From: an uncultured Pelagibacteraceae bacterium
GTDB lineage: Bacteria; Pseudomonadota; Alphaproteobacteria; Pelagibacterales; Pelagibacteraceae
Reading direction: 5' to 3'
Assembly (NCBI GenBank): GCA_902596185.1
Contig: CACJSX010000003.1
Coordinates: 1 to 64,000 of the forward strand
DNA length: 64,000 nucleotides
Shown here: in pieces, positions 1 through 9,404 of the stretch
Numbering within the stretch: the first letter of the stretch is position 1
Layout: every line of letters starts with the position of its first letter
The notes under the pieces: model-generated
Seen by the model: only the letters and a program-made list of their open reading frames with translations
Databases searched by the model: none
Told to the model about the DNA's origin: nothing
Translations under genes and position numbers: made by a program

Positions 1-471
1 ATATATGCCACACATATGAAACACTCCCCGTTTTAACCTTCTAATTGGTAAGTTTAAAAAAAAAGTAGTGATTGCTAATCTTGGTGAACCATATGTGCAA
101 AAAATTATAGCTTTTTTAGCTTTTAAGTTTCCGATTGGATAACCGTAGTTTCCTACTAACTGTTTAAATTTGAAAGCCCAAGGTGGCGCCAATACTTTAT
201 CAATCCAACCCTCAACTATTGCTGGCATTCTAAAATTCCAAATTGGAGCAATTAGTACAATAGTATCACAGTCTTCAATTCTTTTTCTATGATCTAAAAC
301 CTCTTGATCAGGTTCCTCACCAGCGAAAACAGGATTAAATTTCTCTTTATATAAATCAACAACATCAACTTGATTTCCATTAGATTTTGATTGTTTTATA
401 AATTCATCTCTGATTGCTGCATTAAATGAATTATCATTGTAATGTCCGTAAACTAAGAAAATCTTTTTCAT
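1..471 (-). CDS. NAD(P)H dehydrogenase (quinone) / flavodoxin-fold oxidoreductase, C-terminus cut by window edge
   Basis: Manual minus-strand translation from ATG at 471: MKKIFLVYGHYNDNSFNAAIRDEF...DTIVLIAPIWNFRMPAIVEGWIDKVLAPPWAFKF...; open to window edge; NQO/MdaB-like pattern. Confidence 0.8.
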   Translation of the reverse strand, partial: MKKIFLVYGHYNDNSFNAAIRDEFIKQSKSNGNQVDVVDLYKEKFNPVFAGEEPDQEVLDHRKRIEDCDTIVLIAPIWNFRMPAIVEGWIDKVLAPPWAFKFKQLVGNYGYPIGNLKAKKAIIFCTYGSPRLAITTFFLNLPIRRLKRGVFHMCGIY

Positions 472-483
472 ATTTTTAAATTT

Positions 484-2094
484 TTATTCAGTAGTTTTGT
501 ATTTACTATTATTAATTATAAATACAAATACAATTGGAAGAATTAAAGTTAAAAGCGTTACAACAATCAACAAAATTCCAAGCTCAGAATAGTCTGCTGT
601 TGTTTGTATTTCGCCTGAAACTTTATCCTTAACCTCTCTTGTTACAGTAAATATTTCATTTAAATATTTTGTTCCTAATGCACTCGCAGATAATGCAAGA
701 TTTGTAAAAGATGCAAAAACTGCAAAAAATGTTGCCTTTAAATGTGCTGGAGCATTTTTTGCTATCCAGGCAAGCAAAGGTATCATTGATACTTGTCCAA
801 GAGGAGACTCTAAAGCAGTATTAATTAATGCAATAAACTTTGCATCAACTACCCCGCCTGTTAATGAAGCTGTCCAATTATGAAAACCATAATACATTCC
901 AACACTTGGTAAAAATAAAATTGCACCAGCAATACTTAAAACAACAATTATTTTAGCAATTGAATTATTTGCCATAAATGGTCTTAATAGAACAATGCCA
1001 GCCAATGTTAAAATTGATGCAAGTAGTGATAAAATAGAGAAGAATTGCTCATTAAATCCAAGTTCATCAATTTCGAACCAAGTTAAACCAGGACCAGGAC
1101 CTGGCATGGCTCTAAATATAAATATAATTACGGCTGTACCTACAATAGTTAATCTTAAATCCTCAGGTAATTCCTTAATAAGTTTAAACATTAAAAACAG
1201 AATGATTATGACTGATCCAATAAAGACAATTTCCTGTGCAAAAGGTACTTTGAATGAGCCCACTGACAATGTAAAAATAACAAAAACTAAACTTCCTCCT
1301 AAAATCCACCAGTTTATTTTTGTTTTTACGTTATCTCTCTCTTCTTTAAATTCTAAACCTTTAGATTTTAAGCTTTGTATTTTTTTATGTCTTAAATAAT
1401 TTGCTAAAATTACACCTAAGATAGAGACCAAAGGTATTACTAGAGCATAGATATAAATGGTTCCATATAAATTTATCTTTTCGGACTGTTCTAAACTTTC
1501 TACATCTCTAAATAAAATTACGTTAACTAATGCAACAAGTACTGTGCCGCCAATAATAGCAAACCTTCCAAGGGTCTGCATTGTTGTATGCATTATTTTT
1601 ATTTTATCTTTAGTGTAATCATTCCCTGTTTCATCAACCAGGGGAACAGCTTCAACTGTCATGGCATCAGCCACAACATCTTGAACCACGTAACCAACTG
1701 GAGCTAAAATCACGCTAATCACAAACCAAGTCTCAACAGAAAATACTTCTGACATATCTTCAGTATGAATAATTAAACCATACATAATTAATAAACTTAG
1801 AGCTATTAACGAGGCTCCAAAATAAACCATGTAGTTTTTTCTATTCCAAATAAGATCGACGAGATGCCCTAACGGCATTTTTAACGCCCAAGGTATTCCT
1901 GCCCAAAAACCCAACCCTGCAAGAAATGCAGCAGAAAGATTTAAATAATCCTTTACAAAAAAAGTTCCAACTATTCCTGTTAATCCAGAAATCCCAGCAG
2001 CCATATAAACCATCAATGGTGGTAAGTAGGTCCATTTAAACTGACGACCTAAATCTAAAAAAGTATTATCTAAAAATTTAATTATTTTATTCAT
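484..2094 (-). CDS. Multi-TM transporter, MFS / BT1 folate-biopterin transporter-like
   Basis: 536 aa ORF, many hydrophobic TM segments, BT1/MFS-like N-terminus. Confidence 0.65.
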   Translation of the reverse strand: MNKIIKFLDNTFLDLGRQFKWTYLPPLMVYMAAGISGLTGIVGTFFVKDYLNLSAAFLAGLGFWAGIPWALKMPLGHLVDLIWNRKNYMVYFGASLIALSLLIMYGLIIHTEDMSEVFSVETWFVISVILAPVGYVVQDVVADAMTVEAVPLVDETGNDYTKDKIKIMHTTMQTLGRFAIIGGTVLVALVNVILFRDVESLEQSEKINLYGTIYIYALVIPLVSILGVILANYLRHKKIQSLKSKGLEFKEERDNVKTKINWWILGGSLVFVIFTLSVGSFKVPFAQEIVFIGSVIIILFLMFKLIKELPEDLRLTIVGTAVIIFIFRAMPGPGPGLTWFEIDELGFNEQFFSILSLLASILTLAGIVLLRPFMANNSIAKIIVVLSIAGAILFLPSVGMYYGFHNWTASLTGGVVDAKFIALINTALESPLGQVSMIPLLAWIAKNAPAHLKATFFAVFASFTNLALSASALGTKYLNEIFTVTREVKDKVSGEIQTTADYSELGILLIVVTLLTLILPIVFVFIINNSKYKTTE

Positions 2095-2529
2095 TTAGTC
2101 ACTTAGAACGGGGAATGCTTGTCTTACTTTTAAAAAATATTTTTGATATTCCATTTTAGTACATTTATTTTCAACATATTCCATTTTATTTTCTTCAACT
2201 AATTTTTTTGCCTTTTGATCTCGAATACCAAGTTGAAGCCATAAAACTTTTGCACCTATTTTTACCGCATCTTCCGCAATCCCATATGCCTCGCTAGATG
2301 GTCTAAATACATCTACTATATCTACATTTTTATTAATATCTGCAACTTTAGCATAAACTTCTTCACCTAGTATTTTTTCCCCTTTTGCGCTTGGGTTTAC
2401 TGGGTAAACTTTAAAACCATAATCTTGCATATATTTCATAACAATAGTTGATGTTTTTTTAGGATCCTTGCTAACTCCTACCATTGCAATAGATTTATAT
2501 TTAGAGAGAATATTTTTTATTTCATTCAT
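2095..2529 (-). CDS. CoA-binding domain protein (YccU-like)
   Basis: 144 aa; SIAMVGVSKDPKKTSTIVMKYMQDYGFKVYPVNP Rossmann-like CoA-binding pattern. Confidence 0.85.
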   Translation of the reverse strand: MNEIKNILSKYKSIAMVGVSKDPKKTSTIVMKYMQDYGFKVYPVNPSAKGEKILGEEVYAKVADINKNVDIVDVFRPSSEAYGIAEDAVKIGAKVLWLQLGIRDQKAKKLVEENKMEYVENKCTKMEYQKYFLKVRQAFPVLSD

Positions 2530-2534
2530 ATGAT

Positions 2535-2726
2535 TTATTTGTCTTTTAATAAAATTTTTTTCTTACAAAATTCTTTTGCTTCTTCAATAGTCATTGGTTT
2601 TTCTAATTTTTGACTACCTGCAACGCATGCATCTATAGCTCTTTGAGAGTTATGATCTCTAAAGTCCAGAACAATATAAAGCCCTACAATAATAAAAATT
2701 ATTATTAAAATATTTTTAATTTTCAT
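2535..2726 (-). CDS. Small membrane-anchored protein of unknown function
   Basis: 63 aa ORF with one N-terminal TM helix, packed between operon genes (4-nt overlap with upstream gene). Confidence 0.5.
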   Translation of the reverse strand: MKIKNILIIIFIIVGLYIVLDFRDHNSQRAIDACVAGSQKLEKPMTIEEAKEFCKKKILLKDK

Positions 2727-3502
2727 TTATTTTTCCAAATAGCTTTTCTTTTTTCTAGGAAAGCAGAAATTCCCTCTTTTGCATCCATTGCCATCATATT
2801 AAGAGTCATCATTTTACTTGTATAAGCGTAAGCTTTACTTAATGGCATTTCTAATTGTTTGTAAAAAGCTTGCTTTCCAATTTTTATTGTTAAATTAGAT
2901 TTAGAGGCGATCTTTTTTGCAACTTTTAATACTTCATTGTTTAATTTTTTTTTTGAAAAATTATCATTTATTAAGCCTATTTCTTTTGCATAATTTGCAT
3001 TGATAGGCTCTCCAGTTAAAAGCATTTTCATCATTGGTTTTCGATTTATTTTTCTACTAACAGCAACCATAGGTGTACTACAAAACAAACCAATATTTAC
3101 ACCAGGAGTAGCAAATAATGCTTCTTTAGTACTATAAGCTAAATCACAACTTGCAACCAATTGACACCCTGCTGCGAATGCTGCTCCATGAACTTTAGCA
3201 ATTACAGGTTTCCTGCCTTCAACAATTTGAAGCATTACTTTTGAACAAAGATTAAATAATTTTAAATATTTATCTCTCTTTTTTAATCCTTTTACTTCTT
3301 TTAAATTATGTCCTGCACTAAATCCTTTTCCAGCACCCTCTAATATTATTACTTTAACTTTTTTATCAGTATCTAGTTTTTTTAAAGTCTTTAATAAATC
3401 TGAGAGATTTTTGAATGATAAGGAATTATAAGTTTTTGGTTCATCAATAATAATTGATGAAATTTCTTTATTTATTTTTTTAATTTTTATATTGCTTGTC
3501 AT
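2723..3502 (-). CDS. Enoyl-CoA hydratase/isomerase family protein
   Basis: 259 aa; crotonase signature GKGFSAGHNLKEV...KPVIAKVHGAAFAAGCQLVASCDLAY. Confidence 0.9.
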   Translation of the reverse strand: MTSNIKIKKINKEISSIIIDEPKTYNSLSFKNLSDLLKTLKKLDTDKKVKVIILEGAGKGFSAGHNLKEVKGLKKRDKYLKLFNLCSKVMLQIVEGRKPVIAKVHGAAFAAGCQLVASCDLAYSTKEALFATPGVNIGLFCSTPMVAVSRKINRKPMMKMLLTGEPINANYAKEIGLINDNFSKKKLNNEVLKVAKKIASKSNLTIKIGKQAFYKQLEMPLSKAYAYTSKMMTLNMMAMDAKEGISAFLEKRKAIWKNK

Positions 3503-4354
3503 TTAATCAGCTAATCCGTCAGATCTAGCCTGATTTCTTTCTATATGAATTGGTAAAACTTTGCCATAAATAGCTTTGGAATGTTCTGGTGTATTTACTC
3601 TCCATGGATCTAAAACATAAGCTGGAATACACATATATCTTGATTTTTGGCCTTCAACTTTTGTTACCCTATGCAAAGTAAATCTACCTTTAAATATTTG
3701 TAAATCTCCTGGCTCTAACTTCAATTGTCTTACTCTAGTTCTATCTCCTGATATAACTTTTTGAACTTCTTCAAAATTTTCGTTTCCAGGTTCTCTAATA
3801 TTTGGACAGTACTCAAATACACCTCCCTTCTCTGGTTTTTGGATCATTAAACTAAGTGTAAATTCACAACTATCAAAATGCCATGGGAGTACTCCATCTG
3901 GTTTCATAACATTGTACGCATGACATGCTAAAGGATCTGCCCATCTGTAAATAGGAGAAACATCTAAACAAGCAGATACAAATTTTAAAAGTTCTTCAGT
4001 TTCGTATAGATATTTCATCTCTGATTCTTTTGGAAAACAATCTGAATTTAAATATCCATTGTATCTATTCATAAAAGTTCTTTTTGGATGATCTTTTGGT
4101 AATGAAGGGTCATCCTTTGCATACAAGTAAGCATTTATACTCTCTTTGGACATGTAAACTTCGTCTAATTGTTTTTCTAACTCAGAATTCATTACCTTGA
4201 GTGATTTAGGTAAAATAAAATTTGGAATTGTTGAACAGCTATGTTGATCAAGTTCTTCTTTACATTTTTTAATTAGATTTTTAATTATTGGTGAGTTTAA
4301 ATCGTGTATTGGATATTTTTCTAAATCTACAATAGTCTTAAGTCTATCGTTCAT
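3503..4354 (-). CDS. 2OG-Fe(II) oxygenase-like protein
   Basis: 283 aa; HxD...H facial triad candidate (LPWHFDSCEFTLSLMIQ ... GRFTLHRVT). Confidence 0.65.
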   Translation of the reverse strand: MNDRLKTIVDLEKYPIHDLNSPIIKNLIKKCKEELDQHSCSTIPNFILPKSLKVMNSELEKQLDEVYMSKESINAYLYAKDDPSLPKDHPKRTFMNRYNGYLNSDCFPKESEMKYLYETEELLKFVSACLDVSPIYRWADPLACHAYNVMKPDGVLPWHFDSCEFTLSLMIQKPEKGGVFEYCPNIREPGNENFEEVQKVISGDRTRVRQLKLEPGDLQIFKGRFTLHRVTKVEGQKSRYMCIPAYVLDPWRVNTPEHSKAIYGKVLPIHIERNQARSDGLAD

Positions 4355-4360
4355 TTAAGT

Positions 4361-4735
4361 TTATTTTAACTTTCCCTCTTCTCTCATTTTTGCTCTTATC
4401 TTAGTAGCTGATATTTTTTGAGTTTCTTCGTCCAAGACTATTTCCTCAATCTTATATCCAACTCCTCTACCATAACAAATATTTGTAATATTAGGTACTA
4501 ACATTATTTTAAATTGCCCTTCAAATTCAGGATTTAATCGTTCTTCAATATTTTTTTTTACTGTTTCAAAATCAAAAGGATTATCATCTACACCTTGAAC
4601 ATCTCTAATTTGAATACAAACTTGTCCAGTTTTTTTAATAATTTCTTTAAACAAAGTATAATGTCCATCGTGAAAAGGTTGCCATCTTCCTAGCATTTGT
4701 GCTGTTGGTTTTTTGTTATCCCATTGGTGTGTCAT
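4361..4735 (-). CDS. Nucleotidyltransferase-fold (cytidylyl/adenylyltransferase-like) protein
   Basis: 124 aa; GRWQPFHDGHYTLFKE (HxGH-type motif) and C-terminal ISATKIR motif. Confidence 0.75.
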   Translation of the reverse strand: MTHQWDNKKPTAQMLGRWQPFHDGHYTLFKEIIKKTGQVCIQIRDVQGVDDNPFDFETVKKNIEERLNPEFEGQFKIMLVPNITNICYGRGVGYKIEEIVLDEETQKISATKIRAKMREEGKLK

Positions 4736-5141
4736 TTTTTATCTCCTCTATTATTTTTGGTGCCCACTTAATTGCATCCTGAGTTGTTACATGAAAATCA
4801 AAATTCTTAGGATTAACAAACATTTGATTTGTGTCTTCAAATCTTCCTTTTTTAATTGTATCGACCCACACTATATAATCTGCAGGAAACAAGCTTCTTG
4901 CCTCAGGAGTTGGTGCAATAAAATCAGCAATTACATAATGACCTTCTGCTTTTAATTTTAAAGCTGCTTCAGCCATTCTTTTTGCTTGTCTTATCCTTCC
5001 TTCTTCTGAAAAATCCCAATCGTTTGCTGCTTTTCTTACCTCATCAGCATTTAATCTTTTGGCATTTAAGTATGGTGCTATTTCATTTGCTAGAGTTGTT
5101 TTGCCAGCTCCAGGCAAACCCATTACTAAAATAATTTTCAT
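4716..5141 (-). CDS. P-loop kinase, adenylylsulfate kinase-like
   Basis: 141 aa; Walker A GLPGAGKTTLA; APS-kinase-like NADEVRKAANDWDFSEEGRIRQAKRM; overlaps next gene by 20 bp. Confidence 0.75.
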   Translation of the reverse strand: MKIILVMGLPGAGKTTLANEIAPYLNAKRLNADEVRKAANDWDFSEEGRIRQAKRMAEAALKLKAEGHYVIADFIAPTPEARSLFPADYIVWVDTIKKGRFEDTNQMFVNPKNFDFHVTTQDAIKWAPKIIEEIKNDTPMG

Positions 5142-6376
5142 TAAATATCTTCTAACGGATGATGGGACATTAATTCAAGTCCATTTTCACCAATTAAATA
5201 CTGTTGTTCAAGTTTTACACCTTCTTTGCCACCAACTTTACCGATATAGCTTTCAACAGTAATGGTCATATTTTTTTGAAAAGTTCCACCACGCTCACCA
5301 CCATCTGTAGGATATCTAATCGCAGGCCACTCATCACATAAACCAATTCCATGAACCATTACTGAATATCGGTTTGGATAATATTCATCTGGTAATACCC
5401 ATGATTTTTCTGTGAATTCCTGAAAAGTAACTCCGTCTTTAATTAATCTAGAATTAAAATCAATTTGCTCCATGGCCATTAAATATAATGTTTTCTGCGC
5501 ATCATTAAATTTATTACCCACAACAAAAGCTCTAGAAATATCTGCACAATATCCATAAGGACCAACCATATCGGTATCAAAAGCAACTATTTCTCCTTGT
5601 TGGATAACTTTATTACTACTTTCTTGCATCCATGGATTTGTTCTTTCACCGGAAGATAAAATTCTACAATCAATCCATTCACCTCCATTTTCAATATTTG
5701 TTTTATGTAGAATTGACCACAATTCATCTTCTGTCATTCCTGGTTTGAGATCTAATCTCATCTTAGATACACCTTTTTCCGCAACTTCTATTGCTGCTTT
5801 CATACAAATTAATTCATCAGGTGATTTTATTACTCTTGCTTGTTCTAAAATAAATTTTGCATCTACAACTTCAATACCTTCTTTATTTAAAGCTGCAACC
5901 GCAGGACCATTTAGAATATCGATTGCAATTTTTTTTGTTTTAAAATAATTTTTTGATAAATCTTTAACTTCATTAATCCATTTTGATAATTGTAGATTTG
6001 CTTGGTCTCCATTACTAAAATAATCCCATGTGATTGCAGGTCTTATTTCGTCAATTAAATTTAAATGCTTTGATAATATTTCACAATTAAAATACTCATA
6101 AAGAATTGTTGGTCCATTGACTGGAACAAAACAATATCTTGTTAAATTATGCATATTGTAGACGCTCATGTTAACAGTATCTAAAGCATAACGAACATTC
6201 ACTGGATCAAAGAGAATACAAGCTTCTAAATTGTTTTTTACTAATTCCTTTCTAACCCTATCTAAACGATATGATCTTAACTTATCAAAATTTATCTCAT
6301 CTTCTCTTAATCTTTTTTTAGTAATAAAATTTTGTCTTGGTTTTATTTCAGGTGCAATTTTTCTACTAAATCTCAT
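5141..6376 (-). CDS. M24-family (creatinase/aminopeptidase fold) protein resembling DMSP lyase DddP
   Basis: 411 aa; FDPVNVRYALDTVNM, NGGEWIDCRILSSGERTNPWMQE, EIVAFDTDMVGPYGYCADISRAF, VMVHGIGLCDEWPAIRYP resemble DddP motifs from memory; no alignment run. Confidence 0.6.
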   Translation of the reverse strand: MRFSRKIAPEIKPRQNFITKKRLREDEINFDKLRSYRLDRVRKELVKNNLEACILFDPVNVRYALDTVNMSVYNMHNLTRYCFVPVNGPTILYEYFNCEILSKHLNLIDEIRPAITWDYFSNGDQANLQLSKWINEVKDLSKNYFKTKKIAIDILNGPAVAALNKEGIEVVDAKFILEQARVIKSPDELICMKAAIEVAEKGVSKMRLDLKPGMTEDELWSILHKTNIENGGEWIDCRILSSGERTNPWMQESSNKVIQQGEIVAFDTDMVGPYGYCADISRAFVVGNKFNDAQKTLYLMAMEQIDFNSRLIKDGVTFQEFTEKSWVLPDEYYPNRYSVMVHGIGLCDEWPAIRYPTDGGERGGTFQKNMTITVESYIGKVGGKEGVKLEQQYLIGENGLELMSHHPLEDI

Positions 6377-6999
6377 AATACCCTATATAACCCTAACCAT
6401 GCGTTAACATCTTTGCTTGCAATGTAGTCAGATTTAAAAAATTCTACTTCTTCCCACTTCTTGCTATCTTTCAGTATATCAATTTTTTTATCAAAACCAT
6501 ACTCTTCATGAATTCCTTCATTTATAGTAAAACAAATCAATCCACCTGGTTTTGTTATTCTTATAAATTCATCTAATGCATTTGGTTTTACATGCCCAAA
6601 AGTAAATGTTCCAACACACATAATTCCACCATAAAAGTTATCCTCAACTTTTATTGGTTTATTTAAATCAACCTTTACTAATTTTTGATAAAGATCTTTT
6701 GGTACAGTATCTAATAGAGTTTGAGATAAATCGGCTCCATGAAAATTTTTAAAACTATATTTTTTAAGCTCCAATCCCACTAAACCTGTTCCACATCCAG
6801 CATCAAAAATTAAAGTATCTTTATTTTTCTCATATTTGTTAAATGTTTCTGCAGTTTCTTTAGGTCCTGTATAGTTCCAATCAACCATATCTCTATTATA
6901 TTTATCTTTGTCTCCCCATTCATCGTAGTACTTCATAACTTCATCAGTAGTTTTAAGCTTATAAATTGGAATTTTGTTTCCTACGTCTTTTTGAGCCAT
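6373..6999 (-). CDS. SAM-dependent class I methyltransferase
   Basis: 208 aa; DTLIFDAGCGTGLVGLEL motif I. Confidence 0.85.
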   Translation of the reverse strand: MAQKDVGNKIPIYKLKTTDEVMKYYDEWGDKDKYNRDMVDWNYTGPKETAETFNKYEKNKDTLIFDAGCGTGLVGLELKKYSFKNFHGADLSQTLLDTVPKDLYQKLVKVDLNKPIKVEDNFYGGIMCVGTFTFGHVKPNALDEFIRITKPGGLICFTINEGIHEEYGFDKKIDILKDSKKWEEVEFFKSDYIASKDVNAWLGLYRVL

Positions 7000-9404
7000 T
7001 AGCTTCTCATTTTTTGACCACTTGGATCATAAAGTGGTTCTTTAATTATTGAGCAATTAAATAAATCTCCATTTATCTCTACTTGAATTTTATTTTCAGA
7101 ATTAATGTTTTTTTGATCAACAAAAGTAAACGCTACACTTTTATTTACAAAATGAGCAAAACCACCTGAAGTTACATAACCAATACTTTGATCTCCATTC
7201 ATAACAGCTTCATTATTTGTTACATCAATATCATTTGTTTCAACAATTAATGGTATGAGTTTATTTGAAGAATTTTCCTTTTGTGCACTTTCTTTACCAA
7301 TAAACTCTTTATCCCAATTAATAAAAACATCTAAGCCTGTCTCTTTTGCAGTAAAATCTGGTCTATAATCTAAAGTCCAAGCTCCCCAATTTTTCTCTAA
7401 CCTCATTGACATTAATGCTCTTCCACCAAATGGTTTAATATTAAATTCTTTTCCAGCTTTCATTAATTCTTCATAAAGTTTTAATTGATAGTGAGGTGCT
7501 ACATAAATTTCGTATCCAAGTTCACCAGTAAATGAAATTCTATTTATTATTGCTGGAACACCCCCAACAAACATTCTTCTAGAATCTCTAAATTTAAATT
7601 TTTCATTTGAAACATCGTCTCTTACAATTTTTTCTAAAACTTTCCTTGAGTTAGGTCCCGCGATAGATAAACCGTGATACTCATCTGATCTATTAGAATA
7701 ACTTAAATTAAATTTATCTAAATGACTCTCAAACCAACGTCTATGCATTTCTTGAGCAGCTCCAGAACCAAACACCATGAATTCATTTTCATCTAAACAA
7801 GCCACGGTTAAATCACCACATAACTTTCCTCTATATGACAACATTGGGGATAAAGATATTCTTCCTGGCTTTGGAAGTCGTCCAGCCATTATGTGATCTA
7901 AAAATTTTCTAGAATCAGGACCTTTGAATTCATGTTTTGAAAAGTTGGCAACTTCTATTAAACCAACATTTTCTCTTACATTAATAACTTCCTTTGAAAC
8001 ATAGTCATGTGATCTTGATCTTTTAATAGTAGGCTCTTCATGAGCATCTTCTTTATTATTTGCAAACCACAAAACATTTTCTAAACCAAAGCTATCTCCC
8101 ATAACAGCACCTTGATTTACAAAACGATCATACAGTGCAGTAGTTTTTTGTTTTCTTCCTTTTGGTAAAGTTTCATTTGGAAAAGTCATAATAAATCTTC
8201 GCTCATAATTTTCCGAAGATTTAATAGTTCCATACTGAGGTGAAGCATAATCTCCAAAACGAGCAACATCCATTGCCCAAACATCAATAGAGGGCTCTCC
8301 ATCTATAATCCATTCAGCAATACATTTCCCAACACCGCCACCTTGGCAAAATCCAGCCATAACACCAACTGCAACCCAATAATTTTTCATACCTGGTACT
8401 GGACCAATTAAAGGGCTTCCGTCTGGACCAAAAGTAAAAGGACCATTAACTATATTTTTTATACCTGCACGCTCTAAAGCTGGCATTCTTTCAAAACCAA
8501 TTGCTAATCTATCTTCTATATTATCTAACTTTGGCTCAAGTAACTCATGACCAAAATTCATTGGTGTACCCTGTACTTTCCAAGGTGTTGATTTTGGCTC
8601 ATAGGTTCCAAGCAACATTCCTTTTCCTTCTTGTCTAAAGTAAATATTTCCCTCAAAATCTGTTCCTATAGGTAGTCTTTGATCGTCCATTGCTTCGATT
8701 TCAGGAATAGGTTCGGTGATTAAATAATGGTGCTCCATTGGTTGAACAGGAAGGTTAAGCCCAGCTAATTGCCCAACTTCTCTTGCCCATAAACCACCAG
8801 CGTTAATTACTATTTGAGCATTAATATTTCCTTTTTCAGTAAAGACATCCCAAGTCCCGTCTTCTTTTTGTTTCGTGTCCTTAACAACTGTGTGAGTGTA
8901 ATATTTTCCACCATGAACTTTTGCAGCTTTTGCAAAAGCATAAGTAACTCCTGATGGATCAACTTCACCATCAATAGGATCCCATAATGCTAGCAAGTAT
9001 CTAGATGGATCAATTAAAGGATGTTTCTTTTTTACTTCCTCTAGAGAAATAAACTCTTGATCAAGTCCCATGTATCTTGCTTTTGATCTTTCTCTTTTTA
9101 AATATTCAGCCCACACTTCGTTTGATGCTAAATAAAATCCTCCACTAGGTTTAAATCCAGTTGAGTGACCAGACTCTTTTTCTATCTCTTTATACAAGCC
9201 TATCGTATAAGCCATCATCCTAGAAATATTTGGATCTGAAGATATTACATGAACATTTCCTGCTGCATGCCAAGACGAACCAGAAGTAAGCTCATTTCTT
9301 TCAAGCAAGATACAATCCTTTAATCCAAATTTAGATAAATGATAAAGAATAGAGCACCCTACTACACCACCTCCTATGATTACTACCTTCGCATGCTTTT
9401 CCAT
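6999..9404 (-). CDS. FAD-dependent oxidoreductase + GcvT fusion, dimethylglycine/sarcosine dehydrogenase-like
   Basis: 801 aa; N-terminal VVIIGGGVVGCSILYHLSKFG, C-terminal GCV_T/GCV_T_C domains (FTGELGYEIYV, GKESAQKEN). Confidence 0.88.
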   Translation of the reverse strand: MEKHAKVVIIGGGVVGCSILYHLSKFGLKDCILLERNELTSGSSWHAAGNVHVISSDPNISRMMAYTIGLYKEIEKESGHSTGFKPSGGFYLASNEVWAEYLKRERSKARYMGLDQEFISLEEVKKKHPLIDPSRYLLALWDPIDGEVDPSGVTYAFAKAAKVHGGKYYTHTVVKDTKQKEDGTWDVFTEKGNINAQIVINAGGLWAREVGQLAGLNLPVQPMEHHYLITEPIPEIEAMDDQRLPIGTDFEGNIYFRQEGKGMLLGTYEPKSTPWKVQGTPMNFGHELLEPKLDNIEDRLAIGFERMPALERAGIKNIVNGPFTFGPDGSPLIGPVPGMKNYWVAVGVMAGFCQGGGVGKCIAEWIIDGEPSIDVWAMDVARFGDYASPQYGTIKSSENYERRFIMTFPNETLPKGRKQKTTALYDRFVNQGAVMGDSFGLENVLWFANNKEDAHEEPTIKRSRSHDYVSKEVINVRENVGLIEVANFSKHEFKGPDSRKFLDHIMAGRLPKPGRISLSPMLSYRGKLCGDLTVACLDENEFMVFGSGAAQEMHRRWFESHLDKFNLSYSNRSDEYHGLSIAGPNSRKVLEKIVRDDVSNEKFKFRDSRRMFVGGVPAIINRISFTGELGYEIYVAPHYQLKLYEELMKAGKEFNIKPFGGRALMSMRLEKNWGAWTLDYRPDFTAKETGLDVFINWDKEFIGKESAQKENSSNKLIPLIVETNDIDVTNNEAVMNGDQSIGYVTSGGFAHFVNKSVAFTFVDQKNINSENKIQVEINGDLFNCSIIKEPLYDPSGQKMRS

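Noticed and set aside
995-1399. 134 aa plus-strand ORF in the track
   Set aside because: Fully antisense to the 536 aa transporter; low-complexity composition consistent with shadow ORF.
4713-5262. Plus-strand ORFs of 80 and 67 aa
   Set aside because: Antisense to the kinase and M24 genes; no RBS or domain support.
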